64,000 nt of DNA. Origin: Oegoconia quadripuncta (lineage: Eukaryota; Arthropoda; Insecta; Lepidoptera; Autostichidae). Positions 31,523 to 41,205 of this stretch are shown here, piece by piece; the stretch's first letter is position 1; each line of letters starts with the position of its first letter. Under the pieces are notes generated by a model. That model searched no databases, was not told the origin of the DNA, and saw only the letters and a program-made list of their open reading frames with translations. A program made the translations under genes and the position numbers. The DNA lies in NCBI GenBank assembly GCA_949316235.1, contig OX438745.1:4903001-4967000 (forward strand). Reading direction: 5' to 3'.

Positions 31523-32021
31523 CAACCTATGTCCCCAAAGCTGGGCCACAGCCCCCTCTTACTAGAGAGGGTACAATCACCACGCGGGCGCAATGCAGTT
31601 TGACAGATTTCTGACCATCAGTGTTTTCAACCCGCTATCTGCCGCCGCTATTGGCCACTTACTTGGCTAACGACTGACTTTATTGGAAAATACAGGCACA
31701 CAAATATATATATATGTATACACAAAATAGCCGGATTGACGGGCCACAGAGCCCGATGACAAACAGACGATACACTTTATCCTTATACGAGTTTTTAAGT
31801 TACCTCTCTGCCAGATTATATGCAAAGCTATTCAGATAGTTGAGTCATGAAGATAATGCAAATAGGTGCTGCTCTTAAATTTTTTAAACATACTCGTAAC
31901 ATAAATAATGCCACGACCTTTATCCCAAATGGGGTGATCAGAGATATCCCAAACAATAGTGTTTGAGTGTTCCAAATATTAAAAGTTTAACGATTGAAAC
32001 AACACACGGTTCACCTTATAT
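31523..32021. other. no recognisable gene
   Basis: Unassigned. A short (TA)n at 31703-31720. The plus-strand text GTCCCCAAAGCTGGGCCACA at about 31531 is not matched elsewhere here. Confidence 0.35.
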
Positions 32022-32045
32022 ACAGAAATGCACACGTGACGGGGG

Positions 32046-32357
32046 ATGAGCCCAGTTGACACGTGCAAACCTATAGAGTTTTTTGGTGTAAAAATTCTTT
32101 TTATCATCAGCATCACCTATGACGCTGAATCCCTTAAGAACAAACGTCTCTCTAATAATTTCTTCCCTTCTATTCGCTTCAGCAACAGTTTTGCCCACCG
32201 ATTCTTTGGCTTTTTAGGTAACTTCCTGTATAATAAAATTAACAGCATTTTCTCAATCTATCACTTGGCAAATTATGAATGTAAACGCTCCGTTGCCCGA
32301 TGGTTACAATCACTAGATTATAATCAGACTGAAGATCTCCTCAAAGTTGTTGCTTAA
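32046..32357 (+). CDS. LINE-X polyprotein, C-terminal fragment
   Basis: An open frame of 103 codons ends WLQSLDYNQTEDLL and a few more residues, with GFLGNFLYNKINSIFSIYHL before it. This arrangement (a short hydrophobic FLYNK segment, a Cys, then WL.SL.Y..TE.LL before the stop) is typical of the far carboxyl end of an insect non-LTR retrotransposon polyprotein. There is no genuine start: upstream sequence (32020-32090) is shared with 52340-52405, also a fragment. The catalytic domains are missing. Confidence 0.55.
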   Translation: MSPVDTCKPIEFFGVKILFIISITYDAESLKNKRLSNNFFPSIRFSNSFAHRFFGFLGNFLYNKINSIFSIYHLANYECKRSVARWLQSLDYNQTEDLLKVVA

Positions 32358-32378
32358 TGCTACTACATTAGTAGAATC

Positions 32379-32426
32379 GCGCGCGCGCGCACACGCACAC
32401 ACATACACACACACACATATACTAAA
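32379..32426. repeat. (CG)n/(CA)n microsatellite
   Basis: GCGCGCGCGC followed by interrupted CA repeats, inside the LINE-X 3' UTR. Confidence 0.85.
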
Positions 32427-32587
32427 CACACTCGCATACTTACATTTTTTATTATTTTTTTTTCTCGTCTATTCGTTTCTGAACTATGTTATACTGTTTC
32501 CACTTTTAAATTATATTTGCTATATTGTTATGTATCAATATAATAACATTGTTACTGCCTGCGACACCTAGGGGGAGAGCCTAGGAG

Positions 32588-32808
32588 GGCCCGCCGCCGC
32601 CGTTGCCCTGGCGGCGGGCGCCGCGCTGGCGTGGCTGCGGACGATTACCGAGGGGTACCCGTGGCCACGCCGTTTCGGTGCGCGCGAAGGAACACCGGGG
32701 GGTTTTTGAGCGGTGAGTCCCACATATCCTCGCCGCTGACCCCCGTCAGCGGCGGGTCGAACGCGTAAATGTGTTTTCCCCCGTCAAAAAAAAAAAAAAA
32801 AAAAAAAG
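32588..32808 (+). mobile_element. GC-rich R1-like LINE 3' end, poly(A) and TSD
   Basis: About 200 bp of very GC-rich sequence (GCCCGCCGCCGCCGTTGCCC) ends in a 22-A tract at 32787-32808. The flanks repeat GGGGGAGAGCCT on both sides (about 32570-32584 and 32809-32823), a target-site duplication of about 14 bp. One frame ends with SPLTPVSGGSNA and a stop, compatible with the carboxyl end of R1-type LINEs seen in moths. It interrupts the LINE-X 3' UTR. Confidence 0.65.
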
Positions 32809-32990
32809 GGGGAGAGCCTGGCAATCTGAAAAACAGGTTTATTTTCCTAGTTCAGATGTCAGTCTCTCACAAGTGAAATAGTATATTTGGGCCTGAATTT
32901 TGTAATAATGCTGCTGTTTAGATATTTTCTTACTGTTTACCTTGTGTGTGAAACAATAAAGATTATTATTATATTATTATTATATATGTC

Positions 32991-33470
32991 CAAAAGGAGA
33001 GGACAAATCCTCTACACGGTTGGGCAATGAGACGTAAACACGTCTCATATGAGATTTCACCATCAATACTGTCGTCGAGGAACGTTTCAGTCATCTGATC
33101 GGTCGGCCGATTTATCCGGGTCCGCCGCACTCCCGGTGTCCCGTGTAGAGACGGACCTCCCCAGCAGGGGTTTGTCGGGAGTTGTATATATATGGCCGTG
33201 GTGGAAAACTTTGATAGCGCGTTTTAGGATTTCCTTGGTCGCATTTTGTGTGGCTGTAATATTTAATTTGAATGGTTTTGAATTGGAAAAAAAATAGTAA
33301 TATCAACACGATCTAAGGATGGTAGTGGTTCCACTACCACTACCATCTGCAAATGAAAAAAAATATTTTACTGAAAGGCACGTATAGCTTAATCAGTTAT
33401 TTTCACTGTCGTAATTATTATTATTTCTGTAGTATATGAAAAAATATATTTCGAAGTCGGTATCAATGTT
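32991..33470. other. unassigned, GC-rich patch at 33050-33240
   Basis: CGGTCGGCCGATTTATCCGG and CCGCCGCACTCCCGGTGTCC stand out against the AT-rich background. An 82-codon frame (33049-33297) runs through this patch, with a PSRGLSGVVYIWPWWKTL segment. It may be another retroelement end. I cannot place it. Confidence 0.3.
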
Positions 33471-33475
33471 GAAAG

Positions 33476-33796
33476 TAAATCAAAAAATCAAATCGCTCTA
33501 AACATTGACCCTGACTTCGAAAGATATTTTGAAAGACTGGAGGATATGTGACGAAGTATCCATGTCTGACCACAGACACATCTGTTACTTTCTGGAGGCC
33601 ACCCTGGAGGCTACTCTGGCCTACAACAGTGTATGTTTCAGAAACCTAAGGTGTACTGCCTAACTGGGATGTCTACTATGACAAACAAAGGTGGAACCTG
33701 GAAGCGTTTCCGAACAGTATTAAATCAACTGAGAGTTCTCGTAGCAGTGGCGATCACACCAGAAGCATTAAATCTGCCTATGAAGAATTTTTTCTC
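33476..33796 (+). mobile_element. non-LTR endonuclease/RT remnant (LINE-W), first part
   Basis: Frames with shifts read DWRICDEVSMSDHRHICYF, the end of an apurinic-type endonuclease domain (the SDH motif is a catalytic signature). It then continues toward a region that ends near AYEEFFLCP. The piece is interrupted at 33797 by a LINE-Y tail and continues at 34076. Confidence 0.6.
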
Positions 33797-33945
33797 TGCC
33801 CAAAGGTTGTCAAATCAAATCAAATCAAATCAAATCAAATCAAATCAAAAATGTTTTATTTCGTAAGTTATAAGAATAACATTTGAAATCGTTATGACAT
33901 ACAGTTATGGCTCATTCACTAGGCAGTCTCCCCAGGGAAGAACGA
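33797..33945 (-). repeat. LINE-Y 3' UTR tail
   Basis: Starts (plus strand) with seven TCAAA/AATCA-type units (33807-33848), the terminal repeat, followed by the complement of the AATAAAACATTTTTGATTTG end and the rest of the LINE-Y UTR. It interrupts LINE-W. Confidence 0.75.
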
Positions 33946-34075
33946 ACGGAGAAGAACGATTGTATGTTAGGTATCCCTTAATAGCGATAAGACCGCCTGG
34001 TTGTACAATTTTTTTTGAAGCTTTATGGAGTGTATTGTTAAATTTTGGTGCAATAAAGTGTACTTGATTAATTGA
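33946..34075 (+). repeat. LINE-Z-type tail
   Basis: TCCCTTAATAGCGATAAGAC, CGCCTGGTTGTACAATTTTT and GTGCAATAAAGTGTACTTGA followed by TTAATTGA. Confidence 0.6.
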
Positions 34076-34480
34076 AGAAAGTTTTTAGAGGGCTAAAAAC
34101 AAGGACATCTAACCGCGAAGTTCCCTGGTGGAACTCCAAGCTGAAAAAAATTAGAGAGAATATCAGGAGATAGGAGGGCTAAGAGAGAATAGAGGAGACG
34201 CTCCTTCACTACCAATAAAGGAAAAACGTTGGAACTGTTCAATCTGAAACGCCTGAATGGATGAGTGTTCTACATAGACCTCCCTAAAGAACCGGTGCCT
34301 CCAAGCATCTCTTAAATTCTTAACGAACACGCCAGGTTTAACACATTAAAGCCTTCAATAAGAAGGCTGCCGGAGAAGCACTGGCATTTAGTAGAAAGAA
34401 TTTACGCATTCGTGCAAGGGCACTCACGGGGCACTGCTACCTGAGTAAACACATGCTTGACATGGGGCTCCTGGACACGG
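34076..34480 (+). mobile_element. LINE-W remnant, second part incl. RNase H end
   Basis: Frameshifted pieces read EVPWWNSKLKKI (start of the reverse-transcriptase region) and, after internal loss, NLRIRARALTGHCYLSKHML, which matches the end of the RNase H domain and the beginning of the zinc-binding region of R1/Jockey-type LINEs. Most of the reverse transcriptase is deleted. Confidence 0.55.
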
Positions 34481-34483
34481 GGT

Positions 34484-34866
34484 TTTTTTTTATGAACAAC
34501 TGGTTGGTACTTGACCTCAATCACACCTGATGTTAATTGAAGATGAGGTTGAAGGTGGAAGCGTATGTGTATTTTATAATGTAATTTATTTATATGGTTT
34601 TATTGTTTTTATTTTAGTAAGTGAAGATGAGGTCGAAGGTGGAAGTGTACTGACCCGGAAACTCCAACACATTTGGGGGACTGGCTATCTTATCTCTGAC
34701 AACCGGAACACAATGCTATTAACATTGCTTCTTGGCGGCAGATTTAGATAAACCCTACCACCAACCAAACCGAGTACTTAAACATGTACCCCGCTGGGGA
34801 TCGAACCCACGACCTCCGAATCGTAAACCCAATGTTGTTTACATTGAGCCACGGAGGCGGCGGAGG
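34484..34866 (-). repeat. SINE-C with 55-bp insert and 27-bp duplication
   Basis: Inside the copy, GAAGATGAGGTTGAAGGTGG (34539) is repeated as GAAGATGAGGTCGAAGGTGG (34623). Between the two copies lie about 55 bp (TGTGTATTTTATAATGTAAT, TTTATATGGTTTTATTG) resembling the LINE-Z2 3' UTR at 12470-12520. The head complement (GGATCGAACCCACGACCTCC) is at the right and ends in a (GGAGGC) triplication. Confidence 0.75.
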
Positions 34867-34954
34867 CGGAGGGTATGTCGGGTATGCGCAGATTCTATCT
34901 CCTTGTACAGGAAACACCAGTACATCTGCTGTGTGAATGGCCTTCATTTATTTA

Positions 34955-35005
34955 TCTCGCGGGAACTACTCACATTATCTGGATAAAAAGTATCCTATGA
35001 TATAG
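34955..35005 (-). repeat. Helitron-like middle scrap
   Basis: CTCGCGGGAACTACTCACAT followed by TAAAAAGTATCCTATG is the complement of 36391-36425 of the complete element. Confidence 0.5.
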
Positions 35006-35007
35006 TA

Positions 35008-35318
35008 TTTACGTTTGTATTTTGTTGCTATTTTATAAATGTTATGTTTAAGTAGGTATATTTGTCTATTGATCTATGTATGTATGTGTATGTAAATATA
35101 TGAAATTTATTCACGTAGTTTGTATCTGCATCCCTATTTAATACCGCACAACCCACCTATTTCAAATGTACTGTCCTTATACCCAAAGGTTGTATGGAAG
35201 AGATCGCTTTTAGTGATAAGGTCGCCAAATTGTACATTCTATTCTTACCACTTTTCTGAAACTGTATTTTCTTATCTGTTGTGCAATAAAGTGTATTTGT
35301 ATTGTATTGTATTGTACA
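35008..35318 (+). mobile_element. LINE-Z1 3' UTR
   Basis: About 95% alike to 9228-9515 by eye. Ends GTGCAATAAAGTGTATTTGT and (ATTGT)n. Confidence 0.75.
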
Positions 35319-35432
35319 GGTTATATTCTACCTATATACCGAATTTCATCCAAATCCGTTCATCCGTTTCGCCGTGATTGAGCAACACACAAACAAACAT
35401 CAAAACTTTCGCATTTATAACATTATTAGATA
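35318..35432 (-). mobile_element. Helitron-like element, 5' half
   Basis: AATTTCATCCAAATCCGTTC, ATCCGTTTCGCCGTGATTGA and AAACTTTCGCATTTATAA are the complement of the first ~110 bp of 36264-36491. Confidence 0.65.
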
Positions 35433-35640
35433 GTACACTGTTTTCATTTACTCTGTGGTCGTATGCAAAAAACTAATAAAACAGCGTATATTGGAATGCC
35501 GTTTAAAATTATCGTAGACCCAATAAAAATAAGTATTTTTAATACCCACCTGGCATTAGATATTATATGGGGCTCGACGTCGTCTGGGATGCAATTTGTG
35601 TAGACACACTTGCTCAGTCTCATCTTCCAAGAATGTCTCA
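35433..35640. other. no recognisable gene
   Basis: Unassigned. Confidence 0.4.
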
Positions 35641-35860
35641 CATAGTCGGTTCACCTCAAACGACGCAAATGTCTCTCCCTAAGCGGAGATTACAGTTTTA
35701 CCCCGTTTGGGGTAAAGTGGGGACCAGGCGTTCATAGCCTCTTCCGTCAGCTATCTAGCTGACTGGTCTTCACTTGGCGCAAAGAGTGAGCCTCGCTATT
35801 CAACGAGGCAATACCGCCAGCCTACTCGGGACCCTTCCGGCCGTGCACGCCATTTTTTAT
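35641..35860. other. unclassified GC-richer repeat-like block
   Basis: TTTACCCCGTTTGGGGTAAA at 35698-35717 is an 8-bp inverted repeat. CCTACTCGGGACCCTTCCGG precedes a TTTATTTATAAATATTTTTA tail. The shift from GC-rich body to AT tail suggests a LINE 3' end. The family was not recognised. Confidence 0.35.
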
Positions 35861-35888
35861 TTATAAATATTTTTATTAATATAATTCA

Positions 35889-36226
35889 TAATTTTTTTTT
35901 TTTATGCACGACGTGTTCGTACTTGACCTCAATCACACCTGATGTTAAGTGAAGATGAGGTCGAAGGTGGAAGCGTACTGACCCGGAAACCCCAACACAT
36001 TTGGGGGACTGGCTGTCTTATCTCTTACAACCGGAACACAACAATGCTATTACATTGCTGCTTGGCGGCAGATTTAGATAAGATGGTGGTAGCTAGCCAG
36101 GCGGGCATTTGAAATGCCCTACCACCAACCAAACGGAGTACTAAAACATGTACCCCTCTGCGGATCGAACCCGCGACCTCCGAATCGTAAACCCAATGTT
36201 GTTTACATTGAGCCACGGAGGCGGTT
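35889..36226 (-). repeat. SINE-C, full length
   Basis: Poly(T) at 35892-35903, the GATGTTAAGTGAAGATGAGG body, and the head complement CTGCGGATCGAACCCGCGAC and GAGCCACGGAGGCGG. Confidence 0.9.
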
Positions 36227-36263
36227 AAAAATCTAATAATACTTTTCGCATTTATAATATCTA

Positions 36264-36491
36264 ACTAATATAATAAATGCGAAAGTTTAGATGTTTGTTT
36301 GTTTGTTTATTGCTCAATCACGGCAAAACGGATGAACGGATTTGAATGAAAATTGGAATATAGTTGGAATATACCCTGAATTAAGCCATAGGATAGTTTT
36401 TATCCTGATAAAGTGAGGAGTTCCCGCGGGACAAAGAAATTTCCGCGATAAAGTTATTCCACGCAGACGAAGCCGCGGGCGGAAAGCTAGT
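36264..36491 (+). mobile_element. Helitron-like non-autonomous element, complete
   Basis: Starts TAATATAATAAATGCGAAAG with GCTCAATCACGGCAAAACGG and GATGAACGGATTTGAATG, and ends GCCGCGGGCGGAAAGCTAGT. It has no TIRs. The AAAGCTAG|T end fits the CTRR rule of Helitrons. About 230 bp, non-coding. Other copies: 23206-23690, 35318-35432 (minus), 52420-52618, and scraps at 10826-10850 and 34955-35005. Confidence 0.6.
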
Positions 36492-36545
36492 TAGGTATAG
36501 ATTCTAATTAATCATGTGCTGAATTATATGTAAATATGTTCTCTG

Positions 36546-36786
36546 TATCGTATTTCTTGCCACGTACGACCACCCTGTGGAACGGACTTCCGGCAGCGGT
36601 ATTCCCGAACGAGTACGACATTGGAACCTTCAAGAAGCGAGCCTACACCTTCCTCAAAGGCCGGCAACGCATCTGTGACCCTTTTGGTGTTGCGGGTGTC
36701 CATGGGCGGCGGTGATTACTTTCCATCAGGTGACCCGCATGCTCGTTTGCCGCTCTCTCATATAAAAAAAAAAAAAAAAAAAAAAA
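36546..36786 (+). mobile_element. LINE 3' end with poly(A)
   Basis: The frame starting at 36556 reads ARTTTLWNGLPAAVFPNEYD and continues to FKKRAYTFLKGRQRI, the closing segment of a non-LTR reverse-transcriptase polyprotein. CCATCAGGTGACCCGCATGC follows, and a 23-A run at 36764-36786. It is a relative of LINE-D but a separate family. Confidence 0.7.
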
Positions 36787-36834
36787 TATTTTTGGAAATA
36801 TATATCTTTATTTTTAATGACTAAGTAATTATTT

Positions 36835-36925
36835 ATTAATATACCGGATGAGTTTTTTTACCTAAGTGAAATTATAAGTTATTGGCATAGGTAGTTTATT
36901 CTGTTTTTTTTTTTCAAAACCATAA
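36835..36925 (+). repeat. Family E repeat fragment
   Basis: ATACCGGATGAGTTTTTTTA and TTATTGGCATAGGTAGTTTA match 12800-12890. Confidence 0.55.
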
Positions 36926-37302
36926 TCGACGCACGCCCGACTGTAGTTTCATATGAAAAGCGGGATTCGTAGGGTTCCTAACATCTTAACTAGATTTTCT
37001 TATAAGTAACTTAAATTTTCTGCAAGTTTTGTTATTTGTTATTTAAGCTTACACTTTCCTAGGGTACTGCCCTCTACTCCCCATAACTGTGAAAGGTATA
37101 AAACGTGTTCCAGGGCCGATATATAAGGGGCAGTGTCCAAAAGACTGGTAGCATTACATCAAGGTCTATCGAAGTTTACCCATTTTTTTTTAATATTTAA
37201 GATTTGTTTATCTTAATTTTATAACCTCTCTATTCTCAGGGATTTACAAAATTTTATATTTTTTGATCTTTTCAATTCAATAAGAAGAAATAGGTGACAT
37301 TG
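36926..37302. other. no recognisable gene
   Basis: Unassigned AT-rich sequence. Confidence 0.4.
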
Positions 37303-37640
37303 CTAAGAGGGTTTACTCCGTCCAGTGGCGTCTTTGGTTAAATTAAGATCTCTTTTAAAATACAGAATCGATAAAAAAATCGCTCTGACCTGCACTTGAG
37401 AAGCCTAAAAGCTAACTATAAATAGTATTATGTATAATTTATAGCTTTAAGTACGGTTTTTTATAATCGTAAATTCTGGAAAATACCCCCCATCACAGCT
37501 ATTTAGGTATTATTCATAATTAGATTTTATTTTCGAGTGTAGGTAAGAGCAATATTTATGATTTATTATCTATTTAAAAAGACATCTTCATTTTTGCAAT
37601 GAGTTCGCCACTGGACGGTAAAACCCTCTTAATGACTTAA
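37303..37640. mobile_element. MITE-I, complete copy
   Basis: The left terminus TAAGAGGGTTTACTCCGTCC AGTGGCG is mirrored by the right terminus (CGCCACTGGACGG, TAAAACCCTCTTAA). Interior: CGCTCTGACCTGCACTTGAG, CTAAAAGCTAACTATAAATA. About 335 bp, non-coding. Fragments: 22499-22645 (minus), 23763-23997, 61486-61560 and 61728-61770. Confidence 0.7.
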
Positions 37641-37658
37641 GAATTTCACAAAAATTTA

Positions 37659-37992
37659 CCGCCTCCGTGGCTTAATGTAAACAACATTGGGTTTACGATT
37701 CGGAGGTCGCGGGTTCAATCCCCAACGGGGTACATGTTTAAGTACTCGGTTTGGTTGGTGGTAGGGCATTTTAAATGTCAGCCTGGCTAGCTACCACCAT
37801 CTTATCTAAATCTGCCGCCAAGCAGCAAAGTTAATAGCATTGTTGTGTTCCGGTTGTCAGAGATAAGATAGCCAGTCCCCCAAATGTGTTGGGGTTTCCG
37901 GGTCAGTACGCTTCCACCTTCGACCTCATCTTCACTTAACATCAGGTGTGATTGAGGTCAAGTACAAACCAGTCGTGCATGAAAAAAAAAAA
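37659..37992 (+). repeat. SINE-C, full-length reference copy
   Basis: A box (GTGGCTTAATG), B box (GGGTTCAATCCCC), TTTGGTTGGTGGTAGGGCAT, TAGCTACCACCATCTTATCT, GTCAGAGATAAGATAGCCAG, CATCAGGTGTGATTGAGGTC and an A-rich end. This is the best copy to define the family, about 330 bp. Confidence 0.9.
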
Positions 37993-38538
37993 TTCACAAA
38001 CGGATTGTTTAACATAATGAGTTCCAATTCTTCAGAGGAGCCAGTTAGCAAAATTGCCTTATAAATAATCCTTTATAAGAACTAACGCATTATAAAATGT
38101 ATAAGGTACTGAAGCACTACTCCCAGACTGATGCTGTAGATGTCCAGGAGTAGGCCACAGTATGTAGAGAGATGAGGATAAGCCGGATCTTTGAGTCGTT
38201 GTCAGTGACAACTATATTGAAAAGGTATCACGTTCACAAACAATTACACACGTACACAAAATAACTTTTATATTGGTAAAAAGGAATAAACTGAATTTAT
38301 TTAGTTTTGTAGTTCAAACAATATTAATGGAAAAGTATACGTCCAGTCTTTGTAACGGTAAATTATAAATTGATTAAACAAAAGATACACAAAAAGAGAG
38401 AGAGAAAGAAAGAACAGGCAGAGTTCAAATTTTGAATTTAAAATATTATGACTTAACCGAAAAAGAAACAAACAAGGAGAATACTACAAAAAGAGAACCA
38501 ACGAGTCGCATGGCGTCTCGTTACAGTACGATGGACAT
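37993..38538. other. no recognisable gene
   Basis: A purine-rich tract (AGAGAGAGAGAAAGAAAGAA at 38394-38413). Otherwise unassigned. Confidence 0.4.
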
Positions 38539-38905
38539 TTGTACTACAAGAAGACCTATGTAGGAAATAATTATAAAATATTTATCAGAACAAAGGTTTT
38601 ACAAGTGCATTTTGTAAAACTAATTACCCTTAATCAATTAGTCAAAAACTTAATAATGCATCCTAGAAGTCTATCCACACTGGGACACCTTATACGACAC
38701 GATGATTTCATCAAAACTATAATAGAAGGAAGAATAGAGGGGAAAAGAAAAAGAGGAAGACCGAGAATAAGCTACATGCAGCAAACAAAAGAGAAGTTGC
38801 ACGTCGTGTCGTATCAGGAGGTCAAGAGGAAGGCGGAGAGCAGAGAGATATGGAAAAATCTCCACCGACAAGAGCATGGCTCTTAAATCTGATGATGATG
38901 ATAAG
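38539..38905 (+). CDS. RTE-like LINE polyprotein, C-terminal fragment
   Basis: A 115-codon frame ends at 38886. Its last two thirds contain LGHLIRHDDFIKTIIEGRIE (about residues 47-66), KRKRGRPRISYM and an RKAESREIWKNL end. The GH-hR...EG...GKR.RGRPR pattern is a known closing feature of RTE-type and related non-LTR polyproteins. A (GAT)n tail follows at 38890-38902, as RTE elements often have. The first ~40 residues look like AT-rich read-through, so the insertion boundary is inside the frame. It is a remnant, not a host gene. Confidence 0.6.
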
Positions 38906-39072
38906 TCTATTCACTCTTAGTAGAGTTTTACGTAGTTTCATTAGACTTCTGTTCTTACTAAAGTCTTTGTATACAACTGCTATAAAACCAACCAGCATCC
39001 TTACACCCTTACCCTCGGGGTTTACAATGGATGTGTGGAATCAAAAACAAACATAATTTTGCGGTTTCTCTT

Positions 39073-39497
39073 AATATTGCGTATTTACCTATGAAATTGG
39101 AGTTTTTTTTCTTCGTTAATCATATGTACCAATTCCTGCGATGTTCAAAGCTATATCCAAATTTGTTTATTTGGAAAATGGAATATTATATCATGGTTTC
39201 ACATGAAATATTTTTTAATTTCTGGGCTAAATCACATAATAAAAATTTGAACAGAGCTCTTTTCATGTGCTGCCCATAATCATTTCTTAGATTCGCTGAA
39301 ACTTTTATAAAGCGGTTACTTTTAAAAATTAACGCTGCCTATACTTAACTAAATGTTATCCGATAATATACACAAAGTTTAGCTAAATTTGGTTTTGCCG
39401 TTTCCAAAAAAAAAACAAAAATGTTTGTATGGAGAAAACAGTCTTAATGAAATTCTTCATACAAAACGCCAATTTCATAGGTAAGGACTTAATACAT
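39073..39497 (-). mobile_element. mariner-type MITE, complete, inverted
   Basis: Ends ATTTACCTATGAAATTGG and CCAATTTCATAGGTAAGGAC. Interior AGATTCGCTGAAACTTTTAT is the complement of the copy at 31104-31522. Confidence 0.85.
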
Positions 39498-40569
39498 TGT
39501 CCAGATACTAACTACATTTTTAAGTTTGTCAGTGTATAAACTTTTTCCGTGATAATATTAGATGCATTGTCAGGGTCCGAATCCTACTCGCACTTTACCG
39601 TCTGTTTTTTATTTACTTTCATAATGGGTTAGCGCTTGACACCCATGGGCCGAGGATGGAGGCGCACTCACCCCGAACCTCCAAAATCTACGAAATCTAC
39701 GAAACTAGGTCAGTTATCAGTAGGTATCATGATAACGCTAATGCAATATAAAATAATTATTTCGATTCCAAATGCGGTGCATTCCGAAATATAACAGAGA
39801 AAGGTCGCTTATTTCTCGTGACGTCATTAAGTGTAGAGCTTACAATATATTAGATAGAGACCACTGCAACAAATTAATGTTTTGTTGCAGTGGTAAATTT
39901 TATGGACGCAAATCAAGTGACTGGTTATTGGTAAATATCCAATCGTCGTTCTGCAATAAATTAGAAATACTTATGTACTATTAAATAGTGATTGATTTTA
40001 TTATAATGTGAGATTTTGGAGGAATGAGCACGGGAGTGGGACGTACCTACTAGGTATCTACTACTCTTTCTGTTAATTCATTATGAGTTCTTTTCTATTA
40101 ATTGTATTACCTATTTGTATTTTTTAAGATATTCCTGTCTCCGACAGTACTCAGATATTGCTGTGGCTTATAACATGTCTTATGGAAACGGGGTAAGGTT
40201 ATCTCCTAGTATATTCACTTACACTAACATCGTGGTATAAGTAAGTATTATGAAATATGTGCTCATGCTTAGAAATGCATAATTTATTTTCCATCCATGT
40301 GACATTTTTCCCTATTACGAAACATGCAGTTACGTATAGTCTGAGGTTTTAAGAGTTGTTTTCAGAGCAATAAAAGCAGTGTACAAATAAAATTAAATAA
40401 TTCTAAACTTAACTATCTATAACTTTACAAATTGAAATGTCAAGTCGACTCAAAATAGTTTTTCGCATCAAGAATCAAGACGGTTCTGCAAATGTTGATC
40501 AAGCGCTCATGAATAAATCTTGATCAATGGTAAACAATAGTTCAAGTTCGCTTCTCAAGGTTTTGTAAC
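39498..40569. other. no recognised gene; inverted word at 39855-39895
   Basis: GACCACTGCAACAAA (39861) and TTTGTTGCAGTGGT (39881) form a short stem. AGGATGGAGGCGCACTCACC (39654) may be a diverged SINE-C scrap. Otherwise unassigned. Confidence 0.35.
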
Positions 40570-40863
40570 ACTGTGGCATCGAGAGAGAGAGCGATCTGCG
40601 ACCGCTAACTGGGCAGTATCGAGTAGTGGCTTGCGCGTGTCCGACGCTTTGAATTAAAAAAGTGTTCCGTTTTCAAACGTGCGACAACTTCGAGCGTCGA
40701 ATTTTCCTCGCGCCATTTTCAGAACTTTTGAAAAATTTTCTCAGTGTGTATTTTAAACAAGTGTTTCATTTAACTTTTATTGTTTTATTTTTCTGAATTT
40801 TATTGTGTTTGTTAATACTGTTCAAAAGTAAAAGGAGGTGAAACGCTTAGTATTTGTAATTTG
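40570..40863 (+). promoter_or_regulatory. candidate promoter and 5' exon, plus strand
   Basis: A CpG-containing block (GTGTCCGACGCTTTG, GTGCGACAACTTCGAGCGTC, CCTCGCGCCATTTTC) follows a GAGAGAGAGAGC tract that could act as a GAGA-factor-type element. It is followed by AAACAAGTGTTTCATTTAAC and other 5' UTR-like sequence without a long frame, ending AATTTG before GTGAGTGTTT. GTGAGT at 40864 is a near-consensus donor. If real, this is a non-coding first exon whose gene lies to the right. No matching acceptor was identified. Confidence 0.4.
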
Positions 40864-41027
40864 GTGAGTGTTTGTCACGCATTCTTGATTTTGGGACTTC
40901 GGAATACCCAAGTTGTTTAATCTTCTTTACCTCTAAGTTTTTATAAGGAAATTTGACTGCCTAGCTATCCATGATGATAGTCTACTCAGACTACCTTTGC
41001 CATATCAGTTACTAAGGATAGTAACTT

Positions 41028-41205
41028 GTTAATCTAATGTAGTGGATAGTGACTCTGGCAGCGAAACCAACGGTTGCGTCTTCGAATCCCGCGAGGGGTA
41101 AATGTTTGTGTGATGCATATTACATTTGCACATTTATTCCCGAGTCACGGATGTTTATATAAATAATTATGTATGTTTATCCATTATCTAGAATCCATAG
41201 CAAAC
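41028..41205 (+). repeat. SINE-A, tail incomplete
   Basis: AATGTAGTGGATAGTGACTC, B box region GGTTGCGTCTTCGAATCCCG (one changed stretch) and GAGTCACGGATGTTTATATA. Stops at ATCCATAGCAAACGC. Confidence 0.8.

Larger units (their letters stand above)
32022..32990 (+). mobile_element. LINE-X 3' end with nested GC-rich LINE
   Basis: The coding end lies at 32046-32357. The 3' UTR continues through a GC/CA microsatellite (32379-32426) to a CCTGCGACACCTAGGGGGAG segment, where a GC-rich LINE has inserted (32588-32808). After the duplicated target it runs through CTGAAAAACAGGTTTATTTT to a GAAACAATAAAGATTATTAT end with (ATT)n. Related pieces: 8492-8783 (minus) and 52320-52405 (minus). Confidence 0.65.

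Noticed and set aside
37659..37740. tRNA-like A and B boxes that could be called as tRNA genes (also 728, 16141, 27299, and minus-strand equivalents)
   Set aside because: They head SINE copies with conserved bodies and tails repeated many times. The acceptor and anticodon stems do not pair properly by eye.
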